Numbered from the stretch's first letter, positions 17,040-25,518 are shown. The stretch is DNA of 64,000 nucleotides from Streptomyces sp. NRRL S-244 (GCF_000717915.1 NZ_JOCX01000028.1:1-64000); one strand, 5' to 3'. Numbers and translations are program-made. Notes: generated by a model from the sequence alone, not told the origin.

Positions 17040-17864
17040 CTAGGCCGCTACGGCGGGCAGGGGTGGGCAGTCGCGGCAGCGGCCGGGGTGGGGGGCGCGG
17101 AAGGCTCGGTCGCAGCCGTCGCAGGTTTGGAAGGGGTCCGGGCGCCTGATCGGCCTCGGCTGCGGGGCTTGTGGCAGGTGGGGTGGGAGGAGCGCCTCCA
17201 GGCGGTACGCGAGTACGGAGGCGGGGCTGCGCATCGGTTCGGGGAGGTTCGCGGTCAGGGCCAGCCCGATGGCCTCCGGGTCGGCCCCGCGGTCCAGCCA
17301 GGCCGAGACGCCGGGTGCGAGGCGTCGTACGTCGCGCTCGGCCAGCAGTAGCCGGGGGTCGTGGCGGCGGAGGTTGGCCAGCAGGTCGGCCGCGCCGGGG
17401 TGTGCGGGTTGGGGCTCGGGGTCGGTGATCCGCTGCGGCTCGGGGTGCGGGAGCGGTACCGGCTCCGGGTCCGGCGGCGGAGGGGGCTCGTTCGGCGTGG
17501 TCAGCGGCTTGTTGTACGAGTACGTCCGGGTCACCACCCGCCCGGTCTCCAGCCGCTCGCGCCGCCGTTCCAGGTAGCCGTGGCGTTCCAGCTCGCGGAG
17601 GGCGGAGCTCATGCGCATCTCGCCCTCCGGGAAGCGGGCCACCAGGGCCTTGATGCCGACTGGGGCGCCCTCCGGGAGCGACTGGATGTACGCCGCCACC
17701 CCGATCGCAGTCGCCGACAGCTCGCGGTGCTGGAGGAGGTGGTTGCCGATCACTGTGAAGTGACTCGCGTGCCGCGCGTTGACGTGGATTACACCGGATC
17801 GGGGGGTCCCGGCGGGAAGTCCGGGCGGGGTGCATGCGGGCGCGGTAGGGTGCTCAAGAGCCAT
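17040..17864 (-). CDS. helix-turn-helix protein with C-terminal zinc-ribbon-like motif
   Basis: 274 residues. About 25-120 form a winged-helix region (VIHVNARHASHFTVIGNHLL, HRELSATAIGVAAYIQSL, MRMSSALRELERHGYLERRR) of the kind used by actinomycete replication or regulatory proteins. A Pro-rich linker (about 130-160) leads to a helical segment (LLANLRRHDPRLLLAERDVR). The end has C-x2-C...C-x2-C (CDGCDRAF, GRCRDC), a likely zinc site. The family is widespread in Streptomyces; it may be a DNA-binding regulator, perhaps of plasmid origin. The true start could be an internal codon near VIHVNARH. It converges on the truncated secreted gene with a 4-bp overlap of the readthrough end. Confidence 0.75.
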   Translation of the reverse strand: MALEHPTAPACTPPGLPAGTPRSGVIHVNARHASHFTVIGNHLLQHRELSATAIGVAAYIQSLPEGAPVGIKALVARFPEGEMRMSSALRELERHGYLERRRERLETGRVVTRTYSYNKPLTTPNEPPPPPDPEPVPLPHPEPQRITDPEPQPAHPGAADLLANLRRHDPRLLLAERDVRRLAPGVSAWLDRGADPEAIGLALTANLPEPMRSPASVLAYRLEALLPPHLPQAPQPRPIRRPDPFQTCDGCDRAFRAPHPGRCRDCPPLPAVAA

Positions 17865-18077
17865 AGGGAAGGTGCTACTTCCTGCTTGGTCAGGCCCTCG
17901 GCCGGGATGCCAGTCCCGTCGGGGGCCGTCTCATGTCTGCGGTTGTCGGGGCGAGCATATGCCCGGCAACCGGCCCGAAATCCAGCCCAGTTGGCACAGT
18001 TCACCCGTCCGAGCGATGGCGGGGCTGGTGGGGTGGGTTTGGTGGGTTCTTTCCCCCGGTTCTTTGGTCTTTTGCGT

Positions 18078-18485
18078 CTAAGCACGCCGGATCGCGGAAC
18101 CCCGGGACACGGGTGTGAGCGACACCTCCGCCCACACCACCTTGCACGGGAGCGGCCCTTCCCGTACGCCCCAACGGTCTGCGAGCGCCTCGACCAGGAC
18201 CAGGCCCCGACCCGCGTCGCGGATCTCCGGGATCCGGTCGCCCCGGGCATCCGTCACCTCGATGAGCAAGGTGTCGGGGGTGATGGTGAGGGCGAGTTTG
18301 AAGTCCCGTCCGGGAACCCGGCCGTGGGTCACGGCGTTGGTCGCGAGCTCCGCGATGATCTGCTCGGGAACCTCCAAGGGGAGCCCCCAGGCACGGAGTT
18401 GTTCGGCGGCCAGCACGCGGCCGAGTCGAGCTCCGCGCGGGGTCGCGGACAGCTGGACGTGAAAGTCGACGAGTTGAGGAATCAC
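18078..18485 (-). CDS. ATP-binding protein (RsbW-like anti-sigma kinase fold)
   Basis: About 135 residues from a GTG at 18485; an ATG at 18617 would add 44 residues of poor quality and leave only 24 bp to the divergent gene. The domain is a GHKL/HATPase_c fold: QIIAELATNAVTHGR (N-box), IEVTDARGDRIPE (G1), DAGRGLVLVEALADRWGV (G2). Such single-domain proteins are RsbW/SpoIIAB-like and either phosphorylate or sequester regulators. Beside an XRE/DUF5753 regulator and a DUF397 protein it forms the common actinomycete WhiJ-type trio. Confidence 0.85.
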   Translation of the reverse strand: MIPQLVDFHVQLSATPRGARLGRVLAAEQLRAWGLPLEVPEQIIAELATNAVTHGRVPGRDFKLALTITPDTLLIEVTDARGDRIPEIRDAGRGLVLVEALADRWGVREGPLPCKVVWAEVSLTPVSRGSAIRRA

Positions 18486-18641
18486 GTCACTCAGCGTGGC
18501 CGCACGTGCGTACCGTTGGAAGCAACACCGCCTGTACGTCCCGCGTTTGTCCGGTGCTTGTCCAGCGCTGTAGCAGCTGTCCGGACCGACTTGACGGGTA
18601 CGGGGCGCTGAGGACATCGGCTCGTCGGAGGTGGGCGCGCA

Positions 18642-19501
18642 TGAGCGTGGACAGCAGTGACGGTACGGAAGAACCCGGCTGGGACGTGGATCCGGAGGAC
18701 GAACAGGGCGTGGCGGTGGTCGCCGCCCTGGGTCGACAGCTCAAGACTTGGCGAGAGTCGGCCGGCATGCGGGCCGCCGAGTTCGGGGCCGCCATCCAGT
18801 ACGGAGAGGACCAGGTCCGCAAGGTCGAGGCAGGGAAGCGCATCCCTCGCGCCGAATATTTGGACCGGGCGGACGAGGTACTGAACGCCGGCGGCAAGAT
18901 CAAGGCGATGAAGGTCGACCTTGAACAGGTCCGCTACCCAAGGAAGGTCCGGGGCCTGGCGAAGATGGAAAGCCAGGCAGTCGAACTGTCCGCGTACGGC
19001 AATCACAACATCCATGGCCTGTTGCAGACGGACGACTACGCGCGGGCCCTGTTCGAGATGTGGCAGCCTCCACAGACCATCGAGGAGGTGGAACGCGGTT
19101 TGGCCGCCCGGAAGGCGCGACGGTCGATCTTCGACCGCAGCCCCGCGCCCGCTCTGTGCTTCGTCCAGGAAGAGGTGACCCTGCGGCGCCGCATCGGGGG
19201 GACAATGGTGATGCGTGGGCAACTCGAACGCCTGCTGGAGGTTTCAGAGCTGCGGCACGTGACGATCCAGGTCATGCCCACCCATCTCGAAGAGCACGCC
19301 GGAATGGGTGGATTGATCCAACTGCTGAAATTCGCGGATGGATCGGCGGCAGAGCGCTCCGAGGGGGCGTTCAACGGCCGTCCCGTCTCCGATCCGAGGC
19401 AGGTCCGGATCCTTGAGCAATGCCATGCAATGATCCGGTCCCAGGCTCTCACGCCACGGGAGTCCGTCGCATTCATCGAGCAAGTGCTGGGAGAGACATG
19501 A
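18642..19501 (+). CDS. XRE-family regulator with DUF5753 (WhiJ/Scr1-like)
   Basis: 286 residues. About 20-85 is a helix-turn-helix ([40 protein letters not shown]). About 100-280 is the DUF5753 effector-like region ([56 protein letters not shown]). The start at 18642 has a strong GGAGGTG. The last codons overlap the DUF397 gene by ATGA, so both are co-translated. These pairs regulate development or secondary metabolism in Streptomyces (for example WhiJ), the small partner being thought to antagonise the regulator. Confidence 0.92.
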
Positions 19502-19746
19502 TCCACGAGCCCGAGCTGGAGTGGTTCAAAAGCAGCTACAGCAGCAGCAGCGACGGCAACGACTGCGTCGAGGTCGCCTGGCGCAAGAGCAGCTACAGCG
19601 ACAGCGGCGACATCAACGACTGCGTCGAGGTGGCCAACACCCCCGGCGCCGTCCTCGTCCGGGACTCCAAGGACACTCAGCGGCCCCACCTGACGGTCGG
19701 GCCCGGCGCGTGGGCCGGGTTTGTGGCCCACGCGGCCGGGAACTGA
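19498..19746 (+). CDS. DUF397 protein with a doubled motif
   Basis: 82 residues. DUF397 proteins normally carry one 'W.KSSYS....CVEVA' unit. Here it occurs twice in tandem: [20 protein letters not shown] and [19 protein letters not shown], followed by the usual VLVRDSKD end. The ATG overlaps the stop of the upstream XRE gene. DUF397 proteins are small partners of XRE/DUF5753 regulators. The internal duplication probably arose from repeat slippage in the AGCAGC-rich DNA. Confidence 0.9.
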   Translation: MIHEPELEWFKSSYSSSSDGNDCVEVAWRKSSYSDSGDINDCVEVANTPGAVLVRDSKDTQRPHLTVGPGAWAGFVAHAAGN

Positions 19747-19755
19747 CGGCTGGCT

Positions 19756-20397
19756 TCAGGCGCGGGTGCAGACGTGCACCGATTCGCTGTGCCCGCCCTC
19801 GCTGTGGACGATCCGCACCACGTTGTTCTTGTAGGTCACCTTCAGCACCTGGCCGTCGCTGGTGTCCTTGTGGCCCGGGGGCTTCCAGGGGAGCGTGAGC
19901 GAGACGTTCTCCGCGACCTCCCCCGGGACGGTGAGCGCTTCGCCGCCCGTCAGCCGGCTGACGCCCTTGGGGGCCTCGTACACGTCGAGGACCAGGTGGC
20001 CGCCGCGCAGCAGCCAGCCTCCGTGCCAGGTGATGGGGGCGGGGCCGCTGGTCCAGGTGATGGTCCAGCCGGAGTTGCCGCCGCCGTCCGCGTTCACGGT
20101 GGCCTTCCCCTTCACGGTCTCGCCGTTCGGGGTGGTCGACTCCAGGTTCCAGTCGCCCTTGATGAACGCGTCGAAGGCCCGGGCGAGCGGGCCCGACGAG
20201 GCCGGCGCCGGGGAGGACGAAGCCGGGGACGACGCCGCCGCGTCCCCGGGGGCTGCCGGCGTTCCGGGCAGGGGGTCCTTGCCCTTGCCTCCGCACGCCG
20301 CGACCAGTGAGGCGCCGACGCCGATCGCCAGGTAGCGCAGTGCGTTGCGCCGCCCGATCATCTGCGCCGCCGCGCGTATCTCCCGTACCGTCACCAT
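19756..20397 (-). CDS. secreted lipoprotein of unknown function
   Basis: 213 residues from ATG 20397; a TTG four codons upstream is less likely. The N-terminus has an RR pair followed by a hydrophobic stretch and lipobox LVAAC (about 27-31), so a lipidated, possibly Tat-routed protein is expected. A Ser/Pro/Ala-rich linker (about 40-70) leads to a beta-rich domain (WNLESTTPNGETVKGKATV, SGWTITWTSGPAP, GGHLVLDVYEAPKG). I do not recognise the family. It converges on the DUF397 gene 10 bp away. Confidence 0.75.
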   Translation of the reverse strand: MVTVREIRAAAQMIGRRNALRYLAIGVGASLVAACGGKGKDPLPGTPAAPGDAAASSPASSSPAPASSGPLARAFDAFIKGDWNLESTTPNGETVKGKATVNADGGGNSGWTITWTSGPAPITWHGGWLLRGGHLVLDVYEAPKGVSRLTGGEALTVPGEVAENVSLTLPWKPPGHKDTSDGQVLKVTYKNNVVRIVHSEGGHSESVHVCTRA

Positions 20398-20481
20398 GCC
20401 CCCGTACAAGGTCGGTTGATCAACAGCGGCCGACTATAGCCGCGGGCCTGGAACCGTACGATCCCCTTCCACGTCTCTCAT

Positions 20482-20511
20482 GGACATGACCAGTCGAATC
20501 TGGTCATGTCC
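20482..20511. promoter_or_regulatory. 12-bp inverted repeat upstream of the ESX-like operon
   Basis: GGACATGACCAG and its exact complement flank TCGAAT, ending 25 bp before the ATG at 20536 and just before its ribosome site AGGGG. It could be a protein operator or a 5' UTR hairpin. Confidence 0.6.
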
Positions 20512-20535
20512 GGTTATCAACTACCCAGGGGACAC

Positions 20536-20982
20536 ATGTCGTTCGATGCGGAATGGGCTCAGCACAAGGCCGCCGCCCTCGCGCAGCAACCGTCGCCCGC
20601 CATGCGCCTCAATCACGTACCCGCCGACGCGAGCACGGCGGGGAGCCCGGCCGGGAGCCTCGTCGCCGGGGCGCAGTCCATCAACGGCAACGCCAACCTG
20701 CTGATCGAGATCGCCGCGCTCCTCCACGAGGGGCGGCCGGACGGGGACGCCAGCACCATGGCGCGCGCACCCCGGGCCCACGCGGACGTCTCGGCGGAGG
20801 CCCTGCGCTTCGCCCGCTTCGCCGACGACCAGTTCAAGGACACGATCAACCTGTTCGCCGCCCTGGCCACCAAGCTCAAGACCACCGGCACCAGCTTCGC
20901 GCAGGTGGACGACGGGACCGCCCGCAACTTCCTCAACGGCATCCTCGACGGCGGCCAGTACGTGAAGCCGGAGTCGAAGTGA
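20536..20982 (+). CDS. small helical ESX/WXG100-like protein
   Basis: 148 residues, no signal peptide. The N-terminal half is polar. The C-terminal half is helical (ADVSAEALRFARFADDQFKD, TINLFAALATKLKTTGTSFA), ending in a region like type VII secreted helical-hairpin proteins. A clear WXG is absent; NFLNGILDGG sits near the end. ATG follows AGGGG. It overlaps the next gene by GTGA. The operon suggests a small protein exported or acting with the lysozyme-like partner. The family assignment is an inference from shape. Confidence 0.65.
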   Translation: MSFDAEWAQHKAAALAQQPSPAMRLNHVPADASTAGSPAGSLVAGAQSINGNANLLIEIAALLHEGRPDGDASTMARAPRAHADVSAEALRFARFADDQFKDTINLFAALATKLKTTGTSFAQVDDGTARNFLNGILDGGQYVKPESK

Positions 20983-22370
20983 GCCTGAGCCACCGCAAGG
21001 ACGTCCAGTTCCTGGAGGAGTGCAACCCGGCGCTGGTGGAGCGCAACGCCGCCGAGTTCAAGCGGCTGCGCGAGCTGCTGGTGCAGGCCGAGGAGCCCGC
21101 ACGGCGCGCCGAGACCGGTACGCAGTGGCAGAGCGACGGCAGCCACACGTACACCTCGCGGCTCTCGGAGGCCCGCCAGCTCGTCCTCCACATGGCCGAG
21201 GGGTTCGACAAGGCCGCCAGCGCCCTGCACGCGTACGCCGCGGCCCTGACCACCGCCAAGTCGCACTACGCGAACGGCAAGCGCACCGAGCGCAAGCTCG
21301 CGGCGCTCATCGCCACGAAGGGCACCGCGATCACGCGCACGGCGCAGGAGGCGGAGCCGATGTGCCAGTGGGAGGACATGCGGGCGACGACCGGCGTCAT
21401 GGACTTCTTCGCCGAGATCACCATGGACGTGGACGACATCCGCGACGAGGCGAACCGGCTGCACGATGACGCGGGAGGCAGCTTCCACCTGGCCAAGACG
21501 GCCGAGCAGGAGGCGCGCAGCGTGTGCGTGCACGCGATGAAGCAGGCGTACGAGCTGCTGCCCGAGTTCAAGGTCAAGGGCGGCGGGGGCGGGGTCGACG
21601 TCTACGCCGCGATGGCCGACATCCGGCGCGAGGCGGCGGAGGCCCGTACGAACCCCCTCACGCACCTGCCGGGCAGCGGCCCGAAGAAGGACATGACGGG
21701 GCCGGTGGGGAGCGAGCCGGTCTCCCCCGAGCTGCGCGACATCCGGATGCGGGTGGCGGGGCTGCCGGAAGCGGACGACAACTACTGGGACCCGCCGCAG
21801 TCGGACGAGGGCCGGGCGGAGTGGATCCGCAACAACAAGGAGATCCTGCGGGCGGCGGCGCAGCGGGCGGGGCTGCCGGAGGAGATGGTGGCCGGCATCG
21901 CGTGGAAGGAGGTCGGCGGCCAGCCGGGCATCTTCGACGACGGCGTGGACTTCTTCCGCCAGGCGGCGGACGCGCCGTGGGGGCTGAGCCCGGTCACGGC
22001 CGAGAACCTGCCGGACCGGGCGGGCGGCAAGCCGGACGAGACCTCCTTCGGGCCGATCGCGGTGCAGTTGCGGCGCGGGGCGGAGGTGCTGGGCTACGAC
22101 CCGGAGAACCTCACGGACCAGCAGCGCAACGTGGTGAAGTCCGCGCTCCAGGACCCGAAGCAGAACGCCTTCATCGCGGCGGGGTTCCTGGCGCAGATCA
22201 AGGAGGAGACCGGGTACGCGAACGTCCCGGCGGACCAGCTGACCGAGGCCCAGATGCAGGAGATCGCGGCCCGCTACAACGGCGGCCCGTACTGGGAGTC
22301 GAAGAAGGCTCAGGACTACGGCGATGATTTCCGCAGCAACCTCGGCAACGTGAAGAAGGCAATGCAATGA
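20979..22370 (+). CDS. helical protein with C-terminal lysozyme-like (transglycosylase) domain
   Basis: 463 residues from GTG 20979, overlapping the preceding stop. About 1-210 is long helices of an LXG/WXG type (QFLEECNPALVERNAAEFKR, EARQLVLHMAEGFDKAASAL). A Pro-rich link follows. About 285-460 resembles a soluble lytic transglycosylase: EEMVAGIAWKEVGGQP with a possible catalytic Glu, then WGLSPVTAEN, DPKQNAFIAAGFLAQI and IAARYNGGP near the end, as in lysozyme-like folds. There is no signal peptide, so a type VII-like route would be needed to reach peptidoglycan. A function in cell-wall opening or as a secreted effector is inferred. Confidence 0.7.
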   Translation: MSLSHRKDVQFLEECNPALVERNAAEFKRLRELLVQAEEPARRAETGTQWQSDGSHTYTSRLSEARQLVLHMAEGFDKAASALHAYAAALTTAKSHYANGKRTERKLAALIATKGTAITRTAQEAEPMCQWEDMRATTGVMDFFAEITMDVDDIRDEANRLHDDAGGSFHLAKTAEQEARSVCVHAMKQAYELLPEFKVKGGGGGVDVYAAMADIRREAAEARTNPLTHLPGSGPKKDMTGPVGSEPVSPELRDIRMRVAGLPEADDNYWDPPQSDEGRAEWIRNNKEILRAAAQRAGLPEEMVAGIAWKEVGGQPGIFDDGVDFFRQAADAPWGLSPVTAENLPDRAGGKPDETSFGPIAVQLRRGAEVLGYDPENLTDQQRNVVKSALQDPKQNAFIAAGFLAQIKEETGYANVPADQLTEAQMQEIAARYNGGPYWESKKAQDYGDDFRSNLGNVKKAMQ

Positions 22371-22687
22371 CGTACGGGCGCGAGAGCATCGACCTGCCCG
22401 AGGACCGGGGCTGCCTCCAGTGGGTCCTGGGCGTCCCGCTGGCCCTCATCTACCTGCCTGCGGCCTACATCTGCTTCCTCCTGCTGATGGCGGACCCGAT
22501 CGCCCCCGCGGACCAGCGCACGCGCGACGACATCCACGCGATGGGCGCCGTCGCGCTGTGCATCACCTTCGCCGGGCTGCTGCTCTCGCTCCTCCCGGTC
22601 TACCGGCGGACGATGAACCGCTGGTGGTACGCCGTACCGCTCGCCCTCGGCGCCGTCGCGTACTTCCGGGTCACGACCCTGGGGTAG
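22367..22687 (+). CDS. small three-helix membrane protein
   Basis: 106 residues. Predicted membrane segments are about 20-42 (VLGVPLALIYLPAAYICFLL), 60-80 (AVALCITFAGLLLSLLPVY) and 86-103. ATG overlaps the upstream TGA (ATGA), so it is the third gene of the operon with the ESX-like and lysozyme-like proteins. It could anchor or export its partners, or protect the cell from the hydrolase; neither is shown. The 3' end overlaps the convergent gene by 17 bp. Confidence 0.75.
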   Translation: MTYGRESIDLPEDRGCLQWVLGVPLALIYLPAAYICFLLLMADPIAPADQRTRDDIHAMGAVALCITFAGLLLSLLPVYRRTMNRWWYAVPLALGAVAYFRVTTLG

Positions 22688-23558
22688 TCAGGGGGGCAAT
22701 CGTGGCCGTGCCGTCCGGCTTGATGTCGAACGCCCGCCCGAGGCCGAGCTTGGCGTCCCCGACTTCCGCATCGCTCGCGAGTTCGCCGGCGACCCGGGCC
22801 GAGGACTGCACCCGGTGCCCCTTGACGCTTCCGCTGACCGAGCAGTCCGAGAACGAGCTGTACCAGACCTTGCCCGGGTCGATGACGACCTGCCGCCAGG
22901 GCCCCGGATGCAGCGGGCACGCTCCGTAGGTCGCGCTCACCACGGGCTTCACGGAGACCGTGACGACCAACTGCGTGGGGCCCACGTTCCTCAGCGCGAC
23001 ACCGAACTGGGCCGCACCCGTTCCGCTCACCGCCTGGGTGCAGGGCTGCATGTCGATGTTCATGACGCTGGTCGGAAGCCATCTGGTCGGGCAGGCCACG
23101 TCCTTGGACGGATACGGGGAAGAGCCCACCGTGGCCGACCGGCGGCTCGGCGAGGCCGACGGTGTCGGTGTCGCGGCCGGGGCTGCGGCGATCTCGGGGC
23201 CCGGCGGTGGGGGCGTGGCCGACGGGGACGGCGAGGCGGCGGCGGAGGTGCTGGGCGAGGGCGGGCCACTGGGTGCGACGGACCGGGCGCTGTCGGCGTT
23301 CGCGGCCTTCAGCGGGGCGTGCGGGAGGTTCAGGATGGTGACCGGCACGGCGATCGCGACCGCGGTGCCGGCTGCCACGAGGGCGAGACGGCGGCCCGAT
23401 GGCCAAACCCGTACACGGCTCCCGGCCGTCGACGCGTCCGGCTCGGCGGGCGCCGACGGGTACAGGTTGAAGTTGTTGTTGATGACGTTGCCGCCGTGGG
23501 TGATGTTCTGGGTCCCACCGTCATAGGCGGCGTTGTCCTGGCGGTCGGGCTCGGTCAC
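22671..23558 (-). CDS. membrane-anchored protein with N-terminal amyloid-like motif
   Basis: 295 residues from GTG 23558, overlapping the upstream stop. Residues about 4-24 carry NAAYDGGTQNITHGGNVINN, closely matching the C-terminus of the neighbour protein. A membrane segment (about 52-70, LALVAAGTAVAIAVPVTIL) is followed by a long Ser/Pro linker (about 80-145). The outer domain has paired Cys (KDVACPTRWLPTSV, DMQPCTQAVSG, GACPLHPGPW, SDCSVSGSVKGHRVQ). The layout is type II: a short cytosolic motif, one membrane pass and an exported domain. Function unknown. Confidence 0.75.
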   Translation of the reverse strand: MTEPDRQDNAAYDGGTQNITHGGNVINNNFNLYPSAPAEPDASTAGSRVRVWPSGRRLALVAAGTAVAIAVPVTILNLPHAPLKAANADSARSVAPSGPPSPSTSAAASPSPSATPPPPGPEIAAAPAATPTPSASPSRRSATVGSSPYPSKDVACPTRWLPTSVMNIDMQPCTQAVSGTGAAQFGVALRNVGPTQLVVTVSVKPVVSATYGACPLHPGPWRQVVIDPGKVWYSSFSDCSVSGSVKGHRVQSSARVAGELASDAEVGDAKLGLGRAFDIKPDGTATIAPLTTPGS

Positions 23559-24016
23559 CGCTGCCGCCGGGCGGGGTCGCCGACGATGATGTCGCCGCCC
23601 TGGGTGATGTTCTGGATGCCGCCGCCGTACGCCGTGTTGTTCTGTACGTACGTCTGCTGCGGCGCCGGCAGCTCGCCCTGGACTCGGGCGATCAGCTCGC
23701 CGAGCTCCGCCGCCATCTCGGGCTGCTCCTCCAGGAGGTCCTTCAGCCGGCCGCACCACTCGGCTTCGAGTGCACGTCGTACGGCCTCCTGCTCCTGCGG
23801 GGAGGCGGCCCGGCCCAGCTGCGCGGCGAGGCGGTCGAGGCGGCCGGCCGCGGTCTGTTCGGCCTGCGGGTTCCCCCGTCCCAGGAACCGGGTGAAGCCG
23901 GAGCGGGTCGTCTGCCAGGCATCGGTCGCGGCCGCGCTCACCAAAGCCGTGCCACCCGTGGCAGCCAGTAACTCCAGCGCTTCTGTCAGCACCCTGTTCC
24001 TCCCGGTCAGCGGCAT
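23555..24016 (-). CDS. helical-domain protein with C-terminal amyloid-like motif
   Basis: 153 residues. About 8-35 is a hydrophobic helical start (EALELLAATGGTALVSAAAT) seen in a large Streptomyces family. Charged helices (about 50-115) follow. The end carries QNNTAYGGGIQNITQGGDII, matching the N-terminus of the downstream protein. The family is known to me as hypothetical proteins with an N-terminal helical domain and a C-terminal Gly/Asn/Gln motif resembling bacterial amyloid signalling sequences. The TGA overlaps the next gene's GTG, so the two are translated together. Confidence 0.75.
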   Translation of the reverse strand: MPLTGRNRVLTEALELLAATGGTALVSAAATDAWQTTRSGFTRFLGRGNPQAEQTAAGRLDRLAAQLGRAASPQEQEAVRRALEAEWCGRLKDLLEEQPEMAAELGELIARVQGELPAPQQTYVQNNTAYGGGIQNITQGGDIIVGDPARRQR

Positions 24017-24106
24017 GCGTGCACGGGTGAACTTCCCGTGAGAGCAGACAAGTTAATGCATCGCCACGGGTGCCGCTAACGGCCTGGGAGGGGGTGTCGG
24101 AACGCG

Positions 24107-24142
24107 CCGCAGCCCCCGCCCGGACGGGGGCGGGGGCTGCGG
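24107..24142 (-). terminator. hairpin terminator of the DAACS symporter gene
   Basis: GCAGCCCCCGCCC and its complement, extended by CC/GG, form a GC stem of about 15 bp around a short loop, starting 15 bp after the symporter stop at 24158. Confidence 0.75.
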
Positions 24143-24157
24143 GGGGGGCCGGGCCGG

Positions 24158-25459
24158 TCAGGCAGCCACGGCGACCGGGGTGCGCTCGTCCAGCGGGGAG
24201 GACGAGGCGCTCTCGTAGGCCTTCTTGTCCAGGATTCCCTCGCGGGCCGCGACCACGACCGGGACCAGGGCCTGGCCGGCGACGTTGGTGGCGGTGCGCA
24301 TCATGTCCAGGATCGGGTCGATCGCCATCAGCAGGCCGACGCCCTCCAGGGGCAGGCCCAGGGTGGAGAGGGTCAGGGTCAGCATGACCGTGGCGCCGGT
24401 CAGGCCGGCCGTGGCGGCCGAGCCGACCACGGAGACGAAGGCGATCAGCAGGTAGTCGGTGATCGTCAGCTGGACGTCGAAGATCTGCGCGATGAAGATC
24501 GCGGCGAGCGCCGGGTAGATCGCGGCGCAGCCGTCCATCTTCGTCGTCGCGCCGAACGGCACGGCGAAGGAGGCGTACTCCTTCGGGACGCCGAGGCGCT
24601 CGGTGACCTTCTGCGTGACCGGCATCGTGCCGACCGAGGAGCGGGAGACGAAGGCCAGCTGGATCGCGGGCCAGGCGCCCTTGAAGAACTGGATGGGGTT
24701 GACCTTGGCGACCGTGGCGAGGAGCAGCGGGTAGACGCCGAACATCACGAGCGCGGAGCCGACGTACACGTCCGCGGTGAAGGTCGCGTACTTGCCGATG
24801 AGCTCCCAGCCGTACGAGGCGATGGCGGTGCCGATCAGGCCGACGGTGCCGATGGGGGCGAGGCGGATGACCCACCACAGGGCCTTCTGGAGGAGTTCCA
24901 GGACCGACTCGGCGACGGTGAGCAGCGGCTGGGCCTTGTCGCCGAGCTGGAGGGCGGCGATACCGGCGACGGCGGCCATGAAGACGATCTGGAGCACGTT
25001 CAGCTCGGTGAACGGCGTGATGACGTCCGTCGGCACGATGCCGGTCAGGAAGTCGAGCCAGGAGCCGGTGCGCTTGGGCAGCTTGCCGTCCTGCGGGGTG
25101 AGGCCGGTGCCGGCGCCCGGGTTGGTCAGCAGGCCGATGCCGAGGCCGATGCCGACGGCGATCAGCGAGGTGATCATGAACCAGAGCAGCGTGCGCGAGG
25201 CGAGGCGGGCGGCGTTGTTCACCTTCCGCAGGTTGGTGATCGACACCAGGATCGCGAAGAAGACGAGCGGGGCAACGGCCAGCTTCAGCAGCTGGACGAA
25301 GATGTCGCCGACCTGCTCAAGGGTCTTGGCGAGCCAGCTGACGTCCTGGCTGCGGGCGAGCCAGCCGAACAGGACACCGAGCACGAGGCCGGTGACGATC
25401 TGGGCCCAGAACGGGAACTTGAAAGAGGCCTTGGCGGGGGCCTGAGGGGTCGCGGACAC
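24158..25459 (-). CDS. DAACS-family dicarboxylate/amino acid:cation symporter, possibly for cystine
   Basis: 433 residues from GTG 25459, which has GGAG 7 nt upstream; 25465 is also possible. About eight hydrophobic segments are present, plus the re-entrant hairpin signatures of the family: a Ser-rich loop (SRSSVGTMPVTQ, about 250) and FGATTKMDGCAAIYPALAAI (about 285). The Asp/Asn-Met-Asp-Gly area reads KMDGCA rather than NMDGT, and GCA-x-IYPA recalls cystine symporters (TcyP/YdjN type) as I remember them. It sits behind a Cys-rich leader peptide, which also points to cystine. A C4-dicarboxylate or glutamate substrate remains possible. Confidence 0.85.
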   Translation of the reverse strand: MSATPQAPAKASFKFPFWAQIVTGLVLGVLFGWLARSQDVSWLAKTLEQVGDIFVQLLKLAVAPLVFFAILVSITNLRKVNNAARLASRTLLWFMITSLIAVGIGLGIGLLTNPGAGTGLTPQDGKLPKRTGSWLDFLTGIVPTDVITPFTELNVLQIVFMAAVAGIAALQLGDKAQPLLTVAESVLELLQKALWWVIRLAPIGTVGLIGTAIASYGWELIGKYATFTADVYVGSALVMFGVYPLLLATVAKVNPIQFFKGAWPAIQLAFVSRSSVGTMPVTQKVTERLGVPKEYASFAVPFGATTKMDGCAAIYPALAAIFIAQIFDVQLTITDYLLIAFVSVVGSAATAGLTGATVMLTLTLSTLGLPLEGVGLLMAIDPILDMMRTATNVAGQALVPVVVAAREGILDKKAYESASSSPLDERTPVAVAA

Positions 25460-25518
25460 GGACACACTCCGGGGGTGATGCGCAAAGAAGGGGGGAAGAG
25501 AAGAAGAACGGCGTGGGC

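Noticed and set aside
18486..18617. Longer start for the ATP-binding protein
   Set aside because: The extra residues have no conserved pattern and would leave 24 bp for the divergent XRE promoter; kept as an alternative only.
22671..24878. 735-codon minus-strand frame that could suggest a fusion
   Set aside because: The upstream two-thirds is antisense or out of frame to the symporter and the 153-residue gene; the real start is GTG 23558.
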